Positions 54,130-64,000 of a stretch of DNA of 64,000 bases are shown here, piece by piece. The notes under the pieces were generated by a model. That model had not been told where the DNA came from. It worked only from the letters and a program-made list of their open reading frames with translations, and did no database searches. Location of the stretch: NCBI GenBank assembly GCA_900095095.1, contig FMBT01000391.1, forward strand, positions 62,001 through 126,000. The letters are read 5' to 3'. The stretch's first letter is position 1. Each line of letters starts with the position of its first letter. Source of the stretch: Fragilariopsis cylindrus CCMP1102 (taxonomy: Eukaryota > Bacillariophyta > Bacillariophyceae > Bacillariales > Bacillariaceae). The position numbers were made by a program, and so were the translations under genes.

Positions 54130-54585
54130 TTTTCGCTCGATTTTTATTTCGCAAAACGAAAAACTGAACACATGCAAAGTGGATGTAGAAATGTTCCAGA
54201 CTCTTTTATTCGAGATCCAACCAAAAATTCCTAACTTGCTCTGCCTTGATCTAGTGGAAAACAAGGTCGAAAGCGTCAAGTCGGTGGTGCATACTAAAAT
54301 CAAAGTGGTAACAATCGAACTGTTACAAAATCGCTTCAAGTCTTGAACTTATGCGGCAACCCTATTAAGGAAAAACTGGGTGAGGATCCTATTGAGAAGG
54401 CGGCTCTGTTGAGCCTTCTTGAATCATACATTACGGTATACTGTCTATAGGTGAAAAATATTTGTACAGACTAGACCCAGACATAGAGTTTGCACAACGA
54501 ATCAATCATGCTGGGCGTAGCATTGTTGAAAGCGGTGGTATTAACAGGAGTCACTTCCTCTTTCGCTTTGGCCTACTACAATCCT
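54130..54585 (+). pseudogene. Leucine-rich-repeat protein relic
   Basis: The frame ending at 54344 encodes IPNLLCLDLVENKVESVKSV, a leucine-rich repeat. A second frame at 54297-54451 encodes KSLQVLNLCGNPIKEKLGED, the cap pattern of such repeats. A third (about 54466-54585) encodes RLDPDIEFAQRINHAGRS, resembling the conserved segment after the repeats in many diatom LRR proteins. Three frames in 450 bases and no start mean a decayed gene end. Confidence 0.6.
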
Positions 54586-55210
54586 AGAAAAGAAAGGGCG
54601 TACAAAAAATCCGGTCATATCTGCCCATCATATATCCATGGTCAAATGAAAGAGAACGTAAGAATGCCACAGGACTTTACTATTTAGTTCGTGAAGTCGG
54701 GCCGACACTGAATAGTCGAAGAACCGCTTCTAGTGGAATGAATAACGGTGACGATGACAATGATGACAGCGACGACGGCGATGACAGCGGCGACAAAATG
54801 ATGATGCAGGAAAGATCCCATCGAAACGTAAAGCTATAGATATCGAAACTATGACCTCCACTGTGTTCGGTTGTGCTGCTGCTGCTGAAGTAGTGAATCC
54901 ATCGAAACTGACCTATCTTGATTAGGGAAAGGATAGATCCATTGGGAAAGTGCCATAGATAAAAAAAACAAGAGACATATACGGTACTACCGCAAGAATA
55001 CACAAAAAATAGAAAGCTTCTCCCCACGACAAACGTTTGGTAGGCAAAAAGGTAGGAAAAAAGAACGATAGTATGATAAACGTATCTTGCATTTATTTAG
55101 ATTACAAATAAAAGTCTACTTTTTAATATTGATGCAACTGCAAACAGTTGTCCCTATCATTTCTCCGATTTCTTTTTATGTAGATCGTTATGATGGTCGT
55201 GCGTCATCCA
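54586..55210. other. Intergenic region
   Basis: No supported gene. GACGATGACA-type repeats at about 54748-54800 may be a decayed acidic coding tract. The region adjoins the 3' end of the hydrolase gene. Confidence 0.4.
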
Positions 55211-58200
55211 TTATCGTCCATTATCGTCGTCGTCTGAGGAGGTGGAACCGTATAATTCTACATCTAAGGAATATGAAAATGCTGAAAAAGTCTTATCAAG
55301 GATGTGAGTTGAATATATTCCACCATCTTGATCTATACACCGTCCACTATAAATCGGTACATTCTTTCTTCGTAATACATATCGAAATGCTGGAACGACG
55401 ATATGAGGAATGCAAAATTCTGCACATTCATAATCTTCTTCACCTGCGTCATCGTTGCCGGCAAGCCATCGTAAAAAAGATTGAGATGTGTCAGTAAGAA
55501 GATGACGTCGTTGCCGTTGTCTATTGCCACCCCCTTCTTCTGCTTCTTGATCGTTGGAAGATTCCGATGATAAGAATGATGATGCTGCTAGGTCATCAAT
55601 ATCAATTGTATAGAATGATTGACATCCTGTATAGAATGATTCAACGTATAATTTATCAGGAATTGCAACAATAGTAACAAATAGCGGAATGACCAGTAAA
55701 ACAAAGAATGCCAATAGGCCAACACAAGCAACTCGTCGTATAAATTTCCATTTCCTAGTACGATTATGATCTGGACACGTCGATCGTTGATCATCCATTG
55801 TTTCATAGACAATACCACTGCCATCTGTACTACTACCATAACCACCACCACCACCACCCCTGCTGTCGTAATCAGAACTTGCATTATCATCATGTGCTTG
55901 ATAATCATTCGTGATGTTGTTATTGTCTCTTCCACCCCCACCTCCTCTTGGTCGGTCTGTAGCACTTAATTCTATATTGATGCCATTACGCGTACTACTA
56001 CTAGCGGCAGCAGCAGCTATCATAGCAGCGGTAGGAGTAGTACCAGTTTGCTGTTGTTGCTGTTGGATGCGTTGCTGCTGTTTTTGTTGTTGTTTTAATA
56101 CATTCATTGGTCCTGGTAACCATGTATCAAATTGACGTACAATATTAAGTTTTGCAAGAATTGGACCAATTATACATGCAGTTATTATCATTACCCAACT
56201 ATTCCCTAATGGAAAAATAAATACCAAGAGGAGAAAATCAAATACAATAACCAGCATAGGTAAAATTGGTCGTAGGAATGTATTCCAATATAATGTTATA
56301 TGAAAAGACTGTAGTCCAATTAATAATGGTACTGATGTTGTACTTGCACCACGTTGACTTGGTATTAAACAATATGATGCATTAATTATTGTTGCTACTA
56401 TAACTGCAATTGATAAAAATAAGTATGGTGAATTGTAGTCATGTCTCATTCTTGATTCTAATTTACTTGTTCTAAGATAAATGTATATCATTGCTATTAC
56501 ATATGTTGCTATACCACTAACCATGAAATTGGATGTAAATAATCGATACCATTGATGTTGGTATACAATTAATGCAGGATTATTTATACCAAATAATGAT
56601 AGTCCTATAGAATTTGGACCGAAGGATGGATTATTAATTGGATGTGCAAATTTTTGTTCATATATCATAAATAAAAGATAAATGGTTATGCAAACAGTAT
56701 ATCCTGCAGTAACAGGATATTCTGACAATGGAATCACTATAGAACGTATCTTTCTTTTTAAAGATGAAAAAGAATAAGAATAATGATTTTTTTTCGATTT
56801 TGATTTTGTTGCTGTTGCTGTTGTTTGAACTGTGTTGTCATTATTGTCGTTATCATTATCCGTCATACTCATCTTTAGAAGTCCTTTCCTCTTTTCATTG
56901 TTGTGATTGTTTGGCAGGGCTGATGATTCACCGTTTCCATTCTCATCCACATTCTCATCCACATCCTCATTCTCATCATTATCCTCATTATTATGTGATA
57001 ATACTGTTGAACGATGTATTCTATAAAATACTAAACCAGTTCCAAAACTTACACCTACTGCAATAGAAACCAATAATGCACTTACGGATGGTCGAGTTGA
57101 CATGATCATAGTATCTTCCTTAAAAATTGATCCAGCATAATTTTGAAAATCAGATCCACCCTCATTAATTGCATAATATAAACCAAATGTACAATGACCT
57201 TCCGAATCAATCCAATACGAATCAACGTTATTAGGATGTTTCTTTTCTATATACGATATAGAATCTGTTATTTCTGTATACCACGAATCTTCACCATAGT
57301 TATTATTATTATAATCATCGTCATAGTTACCATAGTTACCATCATCATCATTGTTACCGTAATCATCATCATTATTGCCATCATCATCATCATCAGCATC
57401 GTCATCGTTATAACTACCACTCATATATTGATAATACATTAAACTAATAGGATCACTAGTATGTGAAATAAATCCCCATTTATTTCTATTATCACCTTTT
57501 TTTAATATATAATCCCACATCATCTTTGGATATTCTTCACCACCACCATCAATGAATTTGCCATATGGTAGACCAATTTTGGATAGTATAGATTCCACAT
57601 TCCAATTCGGTAATGCATTATTTAAAAAGTAAGTTGGTGTTAAGTAAACTGGTGAATCCATAATACTTGCAATTTGTGTGGATCTATGACCAAAATGATT
57701 ATAATGTTTATGAATCAATGATTGTACAACAGGAATAGCTGTCCCACCCGCAGAACAACCTGTTACCGCAACATGACGTAATGATGGGAAATTTTTATAC
57801 ATCCAATTTAATACAAATTGTATATTTTCTGCACCATTATGATGAACTGTCATCCTATTATTGTCATCGTTTTTGTCATCGACATTATCATTACCATCAT
57901 CATTACCGTCATCATTGGTATTATATATCATTGTATTAGATCCTAAATGAATATCTTGTGTACAATATGGTACTATTATTGTATTGTATTGAGTAAAATC
58001 AACACCATTATCATTATGGTCACTATCTTTATCATCACTATTACTGTTGCCCAAAGTTCCGCTACATAACATATTGATCGCATTACCATTTCCATTATTA
58101 TTACTATTACCATTACCATTACCATTTTGACTTGTAGTACCATATTGTATTTCTTGACATGATTTTCCTAACAGATCATCTAGTTCTTCTTTCAAATATA

Positions 58201-58633
58201 AGTAACTTGCTTGTTTTTGACATGTATAGGAATCCCAACATGCTCCACCTCCCATAATTTCTATCAATATACGTTCTGTATTCATTTGACGTTGAGATGG
58301 TTTACTAAAATAAAAACAAAATTCGGATCCATTACCACACATTGGTTGTGCAACTTGTTCATTATTGGAAGTTGAATTATTATTATTTTTGTAGCTGATG
58401 TTGTTGTTGCTGTTTGAAGAAGAAGAAGAAGAAGAAGGACAAATTTTGTAGAATTGATTCGGATTCAATAAATTTAATGGTCTACCATCATTTATCGTAT
58501 AAGATTCTTCATCGGGATTATACCACGAAGAAGATGATGATGATGATGATGATGACATGGTATTGCGGTGCAATTCGTTGTAGTTTCTTTGTTGCTGTTG
58601 TTTCTTTCTGCCGGTATTGCACATGTATTGCAC
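55211..58633 (-). CDS. Pectin-acetylesterase/Notum-like hydrolase fused to a rhomboid-like membrane domain
   Basis: Intact 1140-codon single exon. Residues about 95-505 are a pectin acetylesterase (Notum-type) alpha/beta hydrolase: CGNGSEFCFYF, EIMGGGACWD, nucleophile Ser294 in VTGCSAGG, Asp394 in HTSDPISL and His480 in SEGHCTFGL. An Asp/Asn-rich loop splits the last two. A membrane helix follows (515-537), then a multi-helix region (637-830) with HQWYRLFTSNFM and RGASTTSVPLLIGL, patterns of rhomboid-like proteins. The catalytic His of rhomboids (AHLGG) is not seen; the matching place reads ACIIGPI, so this domain is probably non-proteolytic. Another helix (967-990) precedes a Cys-containing C-terminal domain. 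The substrate (acyl group on polysaccharide or protein) is unknown. The first ATG (58633) is used; a second, MSSSSS, is 26 codons on. Confidence 0.85.
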   Translation of the reverse strand: MQYMCNTGRKKQQQQRNYNELHRNTMSSSSSSSSSSWYNPDEESYTINDGRPLNLLNPNQFYKICPSSSSSSSNSNNNISYKNNNNSTSNNEQVAQPMCGNGSEFCFYFSKPSQRQMNTERILIEIMGGGACWDSYTCQKQASYLYLKEELDDLLGKSCQEIQYGTTSQNGNGNGNSNNNGNGNAINMLCSGTLGNSNSDDKDSDHNDNGVDFTQYNTIIVPYCTQDIHLGSNTMIYNTNDDGNDDGNDNVDDKNDDNNRMTVHHNGAENIQFVLNWMYKNFPSLRHVAVTGCSAGGTAIPVVQSLIHKHYNHFGHRSTQIASIMDSPVYLTPTYFLNNALPNWNVESILSKIGLPYGKFIDGGGEEYPKMMWDYILKKGDNRNKWGFISHTSDPISLMYYQYMSGSYNDDDADDDDDGNNDDDYGNNDDDGNYGNYDDDYNNNNYGEDSWYTEITDSISYIEKKHPNNVDSYWIDSEGHCTFGLYYAINEGGSDFQNYAGSIFKEDTMIMSTRPSVSALLVSIAVGVSFGTGLVFYRIHRSTVLSHNNEDNDENEDVDENVDENGNGESSALPNNHNNEKRKGLLKMSMTDNDNDNNDNTVQTTATATKSKSKKNHYSYSFSSLKRKIRSIVIPLSEYPVTAGYTVCITIYLLFMIYEQKFAHPINNPSFGPNSIGLSLFGINNPALIVYQHQWYRLFTSNFMVSGIATYVIAMIYIYLRTSKLESRMRHDYNSPYLFLSIAVIVATIINASYCLIPSQRGASTTSVPLLIGLQSFHITLYWNTFLRPILPMLVIVFDFLLLVFIFPLGNSWVMIITACIIGPILAKLNIVRQFDTWLPGPMNVLKQQQKQQQRIQQQQQQTGTTPTAAMIAAAAASSSTRNGINIELSATDRPRGGGGGRDNNNITNDYQAHDDNASSDYDSRGGGGGGYGSSTDGSGIVYETMDDQRSTCPDHNRTRKWKFIRRVACVGLLAFFVLLVIPLFVTIVAIPDKLYVESFYTGCQSFYTIDIDDLAASSFLSSESSNDQEAEEGGGNRQRQRRHLLTDTSQSFLRWLAGNDDAGEEDYECAEFCIPHIVVPAFRYVLRRKNVPIYSGRCIDQDGGIYSTHILDKTFSAFSYSLDVELYGSTSSDDDDNGR

Positions 58634-58683
58634 GTGTATTGTACAGTGCAGAGGGAGTCGCCGTCTCTCTCTTTCTCTTTCTT

Positions 58684-58733
<50 letters not shown>

Positions 58734-59915
58734 ACTTTTGCTGCTGTACTACAAGTACGCTAGCCCAGATGAGAACAATAGCCAGAATAGAACGTCGCTC
58801 TACTTTAGCGTAAACGCTGATAGCAATTATGAAGAACAATGCATGTTATGTCTCTATGTTTTGTTGTATGATCGATTTAGAAATAAAAATGCTCAGCCGT
58901 TTATTAACGTTATCGTAACTTGCGTTTTAGAATGCTTTTTTTTGTGCAGCTAACTTTACACTGTATCGGCGAATGAATATTCTTTTTGAGTACACACATA
59001 CAAGAACAAGCAAAGCAAGAAACAAACTAAAAAGTAATGTGCCATCCGCACGACTCGAACCATTCTACAAATATAGCAAAAATAAAAATTCCCGTGGCGC
59101 CTTTTTCTCCTCTTCCATACTTTTCCTCTTTTTGAGTTGAGAGCATGCATAACTTACCGTACCCGTAAAACCGTTAACAACCTCAAATTAAGCAAATAAT
59201 ATATATATTGTATTGGAGTTGGTTCTTGAGTGATGCATTCATGCATGCATGCATACCATGATCGAATATATCGATTGTGTCTCTTTGTCTATCGCCACTC
59301 CACTCTATTACACAGCATGCATACCTTACATGCTTTCCCCACTCAATTCCGAAAGATGAAAATGAAACAAAACAAAATTTTGTATGTTTGTTCTCTGTCA
59401 TCACGTCAGACGGACAAGAACCGAACGGCGACGAGCGAAATACATACAATATGATTGATTCGATCCATATTCGATTCCGTACAAGAAAAATTCAAAACAA
59501 ATTTCTTAACATATCAATTGTATACATAATACTAGTACGACGCTTCCTCCTTCGCAATCTGCAGTGCAATCTCCGTTACGTTAGATATAGGATGCGAGTC
59601 GAGTCGACCAACAAAACAACACAAACAAAACCATACTAAACTGTCTACTTTTTCATTCGCATTCGAAATGAAAATTTTAGAAAAGGCTGGCAGACATGAA
59701 GGAATGACAACGACGACGCCGATAACGACGAATACAACTCCTATTTCCAGTTTACCTTCTTCTATGATAAAAAATACACTACAATGCAATGCAATGCAAT
59801 ACAAATACGATACGGCAGAACATGCTGTTACTACAACTAACCACGGCATATTAAAATAATGCATACTAAATAAATCGAGAAGAAGCACAACTATACATCA
59901 TACGCTTTTTGTATC
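58634..59915. other. Divergent upstream region with CT microsatellite
   Basis: No supported gene. A CT-rich microsatellite (about 58664-58732) lies just upstream of the hydrolase start, on the strand that makes it GA in its leader. ATGCATGC repeats lie near 59235. CAATG pentamers lie near 59783. Confidence 0.5.
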
Positions 59916-62057
59916 ATGTTCAACGACAGTAGTGGATGTATAGGCAGCGATCATGATGACAATGTCGACTTCGATAATTCCCCTACTGATGGTGATGATC
60001 AACTATCATTATTATTATTACCGGCAAGTATGAGTCTACCCGAGAGACTAAACGAGGATGATTATGCTGGCGCTACCGCTGCCAAAATCAGTGATGTTGA
60101 TGATGATAATGATGATGTATTGAGTACATCTATAATGAGTGCACCGTGTACTTTCCAAGAAGTTATTGTTGATGGACACGACGATGTCATTGAAATTGAT
60201 GATGTCGACAATATCTTACCGTCACTACCATCGTCGTCATCGTTACCGTCACAACGATCGTCGCAACTCTCATTCTCTGATATCATGGATGTACCATCCG
60301 AACGTCAATTACCTACCGAAGACTACAATGACAACAATGATGATGATGATGATGATGAAACTATTCCCGAAAATTCTTCTACTACACACTGTGGTGACAA
60401 AAGCGAGGGTGCTGTTACTGCTTCTGCTACTTCTGCTTCTGCAGGAATTGATAAATTGCATCAACATCACTATCATCGCTGCAATAGCAACAGCAACAAA
60501 GAAAGTATCGGATTATCATTATCTACTCTACTGCCTTCATCGCCGTCCTCGTCATTATCGACATCGACATCACGGTCATCACCATTAAAAGATTTACATC
60601 CATCTTCTACATCTTTTTCAGAATACACATCCTTTGCTAAATCGTTCAATGGTAAGTATATTTATCCGAAAAATCATTTAACATCTCATAGTAAAGGAGA
60701 AGTAGGACAAGAATATACCGTTGAAAAGTTTAAACAATTTTTAGAATCTATTATGAAAGAAAATGATAATGACAATGATGAAGATTATAATAATGAAAAT
60801 GAGGATAATAATCATAATGATGGTGGTACTTTTATGGATGGTAGAAGTGTAATTTGTTCTTCAAACGATGATGATGACGATGCTACTGCTACTGCTACTG
60901 CTGATGATAATGGCCATAATGGCGTCGTTGACGATAATGAGAATGATGGTTATCATGGTAAGGATAGTAAGGACAATACTATTGTTTGGCCGGAAACATT
61001 ATTACGTTCCCCTGATATGATGAATGATGTACCAAATGGTATATTATTTGTTTTGATCGGATGTTAGATTGTATTGATCCTAATCCTCGTAATCGCAACA
61101 AGAATTGTTCATGCTTTGCTGATTTAGATGACGATGATGATTGGTCGTTATCAATCTCCCATCGTTCTATTGTATCATTAAAAGACCTGGTAGCAGCGGG
61201 TAGAGAAGATGACGGTGATGGTGACAGTACTGCTGATTGCTCGATCAGTACAACTGGTGGTGACTATAGCTTAGATTATCTACTCAGTGGTAGTGGAGGA
61301 GGCGGCAGCGGCGGCAGGGGTCAATTAGTGTTACCGTCACCGGTCCTAGACAAGAACGAGTCAGGTATTCATAGTGACGGATTTGAGTGTATGATGTTTC
61401 CGTGTATGTGGGAGGAAACGCCTTCTCCATATGATGAAAATGAGGGTTCTCGACGACCTATTGCCGTCGTCGGAAAGAAGAAGAAGGATAGGAAGAAAAA
61501 GAAGAAAATCATCCGTGTTCTAGCTTCCGCTGATACCGGTAGGAAGAGAAAGTGGAACGGTAGTAGTGGCAGTGGCAGTGGGGGTAATGGTAGATATCGC
61601 AGCAGTAGAAATCCGTCTACTAGTTGTAATCGCAACAGGAAAAAGACTATTTACCATCACTCACGACTTGAACCTCTTCGAGGAAAGAATTAACAAGGAT
61701 TGTGACTACGAAGACGATGGTGATAAGCTCATCAACATCAGCAACGACGACACGTACTTCAACGATCAACATCAACATCACGAAAAATCAGCAATGGTTG
61801 TTGAATTTCCTCCTCTATTAAAACTAGCGAAGATAGTTCAATTAGATAATGAGAGTACTGATGGTGGAAGTGATCGAAGCAGCATTCATAGCAATAACAA
61901 CAAGGAAGGTATCGATGACGATGACAATAGCAGCTTATCAGAACTCTTCGATGGACTTACGTTCGAATCGCCATCGGATGAGAAGGATGAATTAGATTAT
62001 TTCTTAGATCGAACTTCCCTGACCGAAGAAACTAGTCATCTCAGTTATAGTAGTTGA
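59916..62057 (+). CDS. Acidic low-complexity hypothetical protein (two frame changes)
   Basis: Starts at the ATG at 59916 (MFNDSSGCIGSDHDDN). Coding runs in one frame to about 61065, a second to about 61690 and a third to the stop at 62057. At 61045-61060, adding one base would join FVL to DRMLDCIDPNPRN, which suggests a one-base loss. It contains Asp/Asn runs, a moderately conserved-looking stretch EYTVEKFKQFLESIMKEN (about residue 270), a basic Lys-rich patch (KKKDRKKKKKIIRV) that could be a nuclear signal, and an acidic C-terminus (LSELFDGLTFESPSDEKDEL). No known family. A transcriptional or scaffold role would be guesswork. Confidence 0.6.
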
Positions 62058-62834
62058 GGTGCGTTGCGGAATGTTGAATCGAAACGCAACGCAACGCAAT
62101 GGAATGGAATTGGAATTGAATTCAGATTTTATGGCAAAATGATGAACGCGTCATCCCAAAAAGTAACAGTCCCTTGTTTCCTTGTTCTCTACACACAGAG
62201 AAGATGTACCAAATAAATGTGGTGTATATTTCGAACACTTCCCTCCATCAATATTGGTGAAACTAGAGCTGTTTTTTACATCAGTAAGTGTTACGCACAT
62301 TATTCATTATTCAAACTTAGTTATCCTACAATACTTTAATAAATAGTACTAACCAGTAATAATGATAGTAAAACATCATACCTTGGTTGCAACAATACAA
62401 GTCAAGTGCATAATAGTTTGTAGTATGGTACCGTATTCAATTCGGGAATGAATATGTACTGTTGCGCGCATCATCAATTTACTTTTACCAATGGAGCGCT
62501 CCCAAAACTCAAATATGCTACGCAAATCACAAATTTTCGATCATCACCTAATTTGATTTGTGTGTTTCTGCCCCCAAACTCTTTCATGTTCATCCAAGAC
62601 TGATTCAGTCACATTTCCATCCCTTGTTACAGCTAACATACATAGTTTGCTTTTAGGTAGTGCAGTAGCATAGTGTAGAAACCGTTAGATGTTCGTTTTG
62701 GTGCGAACTAGACTAGCTACTCCTTAGCGAAAAGAGCGGGCCACTGCCATACTGCTGCATGTTGTGTACAATTACAATTTTATATAGACTAATATTTTTA
62801 CATATAATTTGTATTATTACTAGTTTTTAACTTT
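62058..62834. other. Intergenic region (convergent gene ends)
   Basis: Nothing coding is seen. CAACG/GGAAT pentamer runs lie at about 62080-62115, just after the stop of the acidic protein. Confidence 0.45.
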
Positions 62835-64000
62835 TTAAACAGCGACAATTTTATAATTCCTCCAAAGTAAAAACATACCAAGCAACATCAAGACAAGCCC
62901 TGGAATAATAAGTAGATTCAATAAGTTACGGATACTAATAAGACCCATTGCCGTAATAAATAGATCACCCACAGCACGTCCACCTGTTCCTACTAAGGTT
63001 GCTAATAACCCAGAATTGAATGTACCAACTGCTAATGCAGATGGGACTTTCATTAGAATAAAAGAAAAGATTCGGGGGACAAATTTTTTTGAATGACGAT
63101 GGTTTAGGTAGATGCTTCACAACGTATTGACTTGATGACGTCGTCATGTTACAACATAATATGATATACTTTGCACTTACCGCATTTACTCATTAATGAC
63201 GCTACAAAAGATTCGCATGCTTCTACACCAGAAAATGCGATCAATGATCCAGCTATGTACTGGTAAGGACCGACCGACCATACTAAATCTTCATTATATG
63301 TATCACTTGAATCTATATCAGCTAAATCAGTAAAGTCGACCATTAAGAACATGCCGGCGCTTGTGATACCCATGAACCACATGGCGAGATAACGATCTTC
63401 ACGGAATTGAGATAAATACCCAGCAAAGATTGAAACGGGGATAACAATTAATCCATTGACTAAATGTAAGACACCAACATTTCGTATCGACCAGGCGTAA
63501 CGATTTTTGTTATCACAGATGTAGAGCCAACAATACTCTGTATGTTTTTGGAAAGAAAGAAATATGGTCAGGGGATGATGAGAGATAAATCATAGAACAC
63601 AAAATATTTATCACAAAATATTCCTACTAACGTCCCCCTCTCCCTCACTACAAAACTTACCTCTAATGCGATCCGTTTCATAAATATCAATACCATACAT
63701 AATGCCGTGGCACGTGTCATATGTTTCATACAATATAACGGACTATGTTTCGATGGTGATGACGATGATGAACCATCGATAGTATTAAATGATCCAACAG
63801 AAATATCGTCATCATTATCTTCATCCGCAAAAGAATCCATTGTGTCAGTTGGACGTAATGCTTCCAACGAAGGACCGTTGTCTTCTTCTACCTTCCTTGA
63901 TTTAGCTTTCATCGCCACCGCATCACGTTGTTCACGTTGTTTTAATTCATCCAATCCAGAACGATTCGGTTCACGGAAAGTAATTGCTATTAAAATTGAA
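62835..64000 (-). CDS. SPX-MFS-type transporter, C-terminal part (runs off the right edge)
   Basis: Three exons are visible: from beyond 64000 to 63661, 63537-63181 and 63046-62835, with GT-AG introns of 123 and 134 bp (donors GTAAGT). The fragment starts in a membrane segment (SILIAITFREPNR), passes a cytosolic D/S-rich loop, then six more helices: LCMVLIFMKRIALES.VGSTSVIT, NGLIVIPVSIFAGYLSQF, YLAMWFMGITSAGMF, YQYIAGSLIAFSGVEACES, ALAVGTFNSGLLATL, GLVLMLLGMFLLW. The order and motifs match the C-terminal half of SPX-MFS (PHT5/VPT1-like) transporters, which move phosphate across vacuolar membranes. The SPX domain, if present, lies outside the window, so a plain MFS relative is not excluded. 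The stop is at 62835. Confidence 0.75.

Noticed and set aside
54490-54687. 65-codon frame beginning MHNESIMLGVALL
   Set aside because: It overlaps the LRR relic in another frame, has no family resemblance and sits in decayed sequence.
59041-59075. Possible tRNA on the minus strand (GGTTCGAGTCG near 59060)
   Set aside because: Only a B box is present; no A box lies at 44 bases (allowing a short intron) and no cloverleaf can be drawn.

Overview
This is a eukaryotic window, most likely from a diatom. The grounds are two single-domain voltage-gated channels of the EukCat type, a copia-type retrotransposon fossil, a proline/threonine repeat fragment of the kind common in diatom secreted proteins, short GT-AG introns, and proteins swollen by Ser, Asn, Asp and Gln runs. 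The species cannot be named from the sequence.

Layout. Bases 1-16727 are a transposon graveyard. A copia fossil (1-3724) is followed by piggyBac-like DNA transposons and short non-autonomous relatives. Neighbours share a single TTAA at each junction (3725, 7046, 8087, 8634, 11678, 12263, 16724). A further short element and an unrelated 1-kb element with 4-bp target duplications sit inside the last copy. Two of the short elements carry tRNA-like A and B boxes exactly 44 bases apart.

Bases 16728-47349 hold most of the host genes: autophagy protein ATG5, a membrane sulfotransferase, a GC-rich sulfotransferase relic, a head-to-head pair of EukCat channels, a small UBA-like protein, the exon-junction helicase eIF4A3, a lysine-type methyltransferase, a PDZ / F-box-like / ankyrin locus and a large low-complexity protein. 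Bases 47350-55210 are gene-poor: a Pro/Thr-repeat coding fragment, a 271-bp tandem repeat, two nested copies of the 4-bp-duplication element, and a leucine-rich-repeat relic. Bases 55211-64000 carry a pectin-acetylesterase/Notum-like hydrolase fused to a rhomboid-like membrane domain, an acidic hypothetical protein, and the 3' part of an SPX-MFS-type transporter that runs off the right edge.

The genes are independent eukaryotic units, not operons. The only clear functional grouping is the divergent channel pair, which shares about 0.9 kb of upstream DNA. Several otherwise conserved host genes change frame at short homopolymers. This means either real decay or one-base assembly losses, and it limits confidence in exact gene ends.
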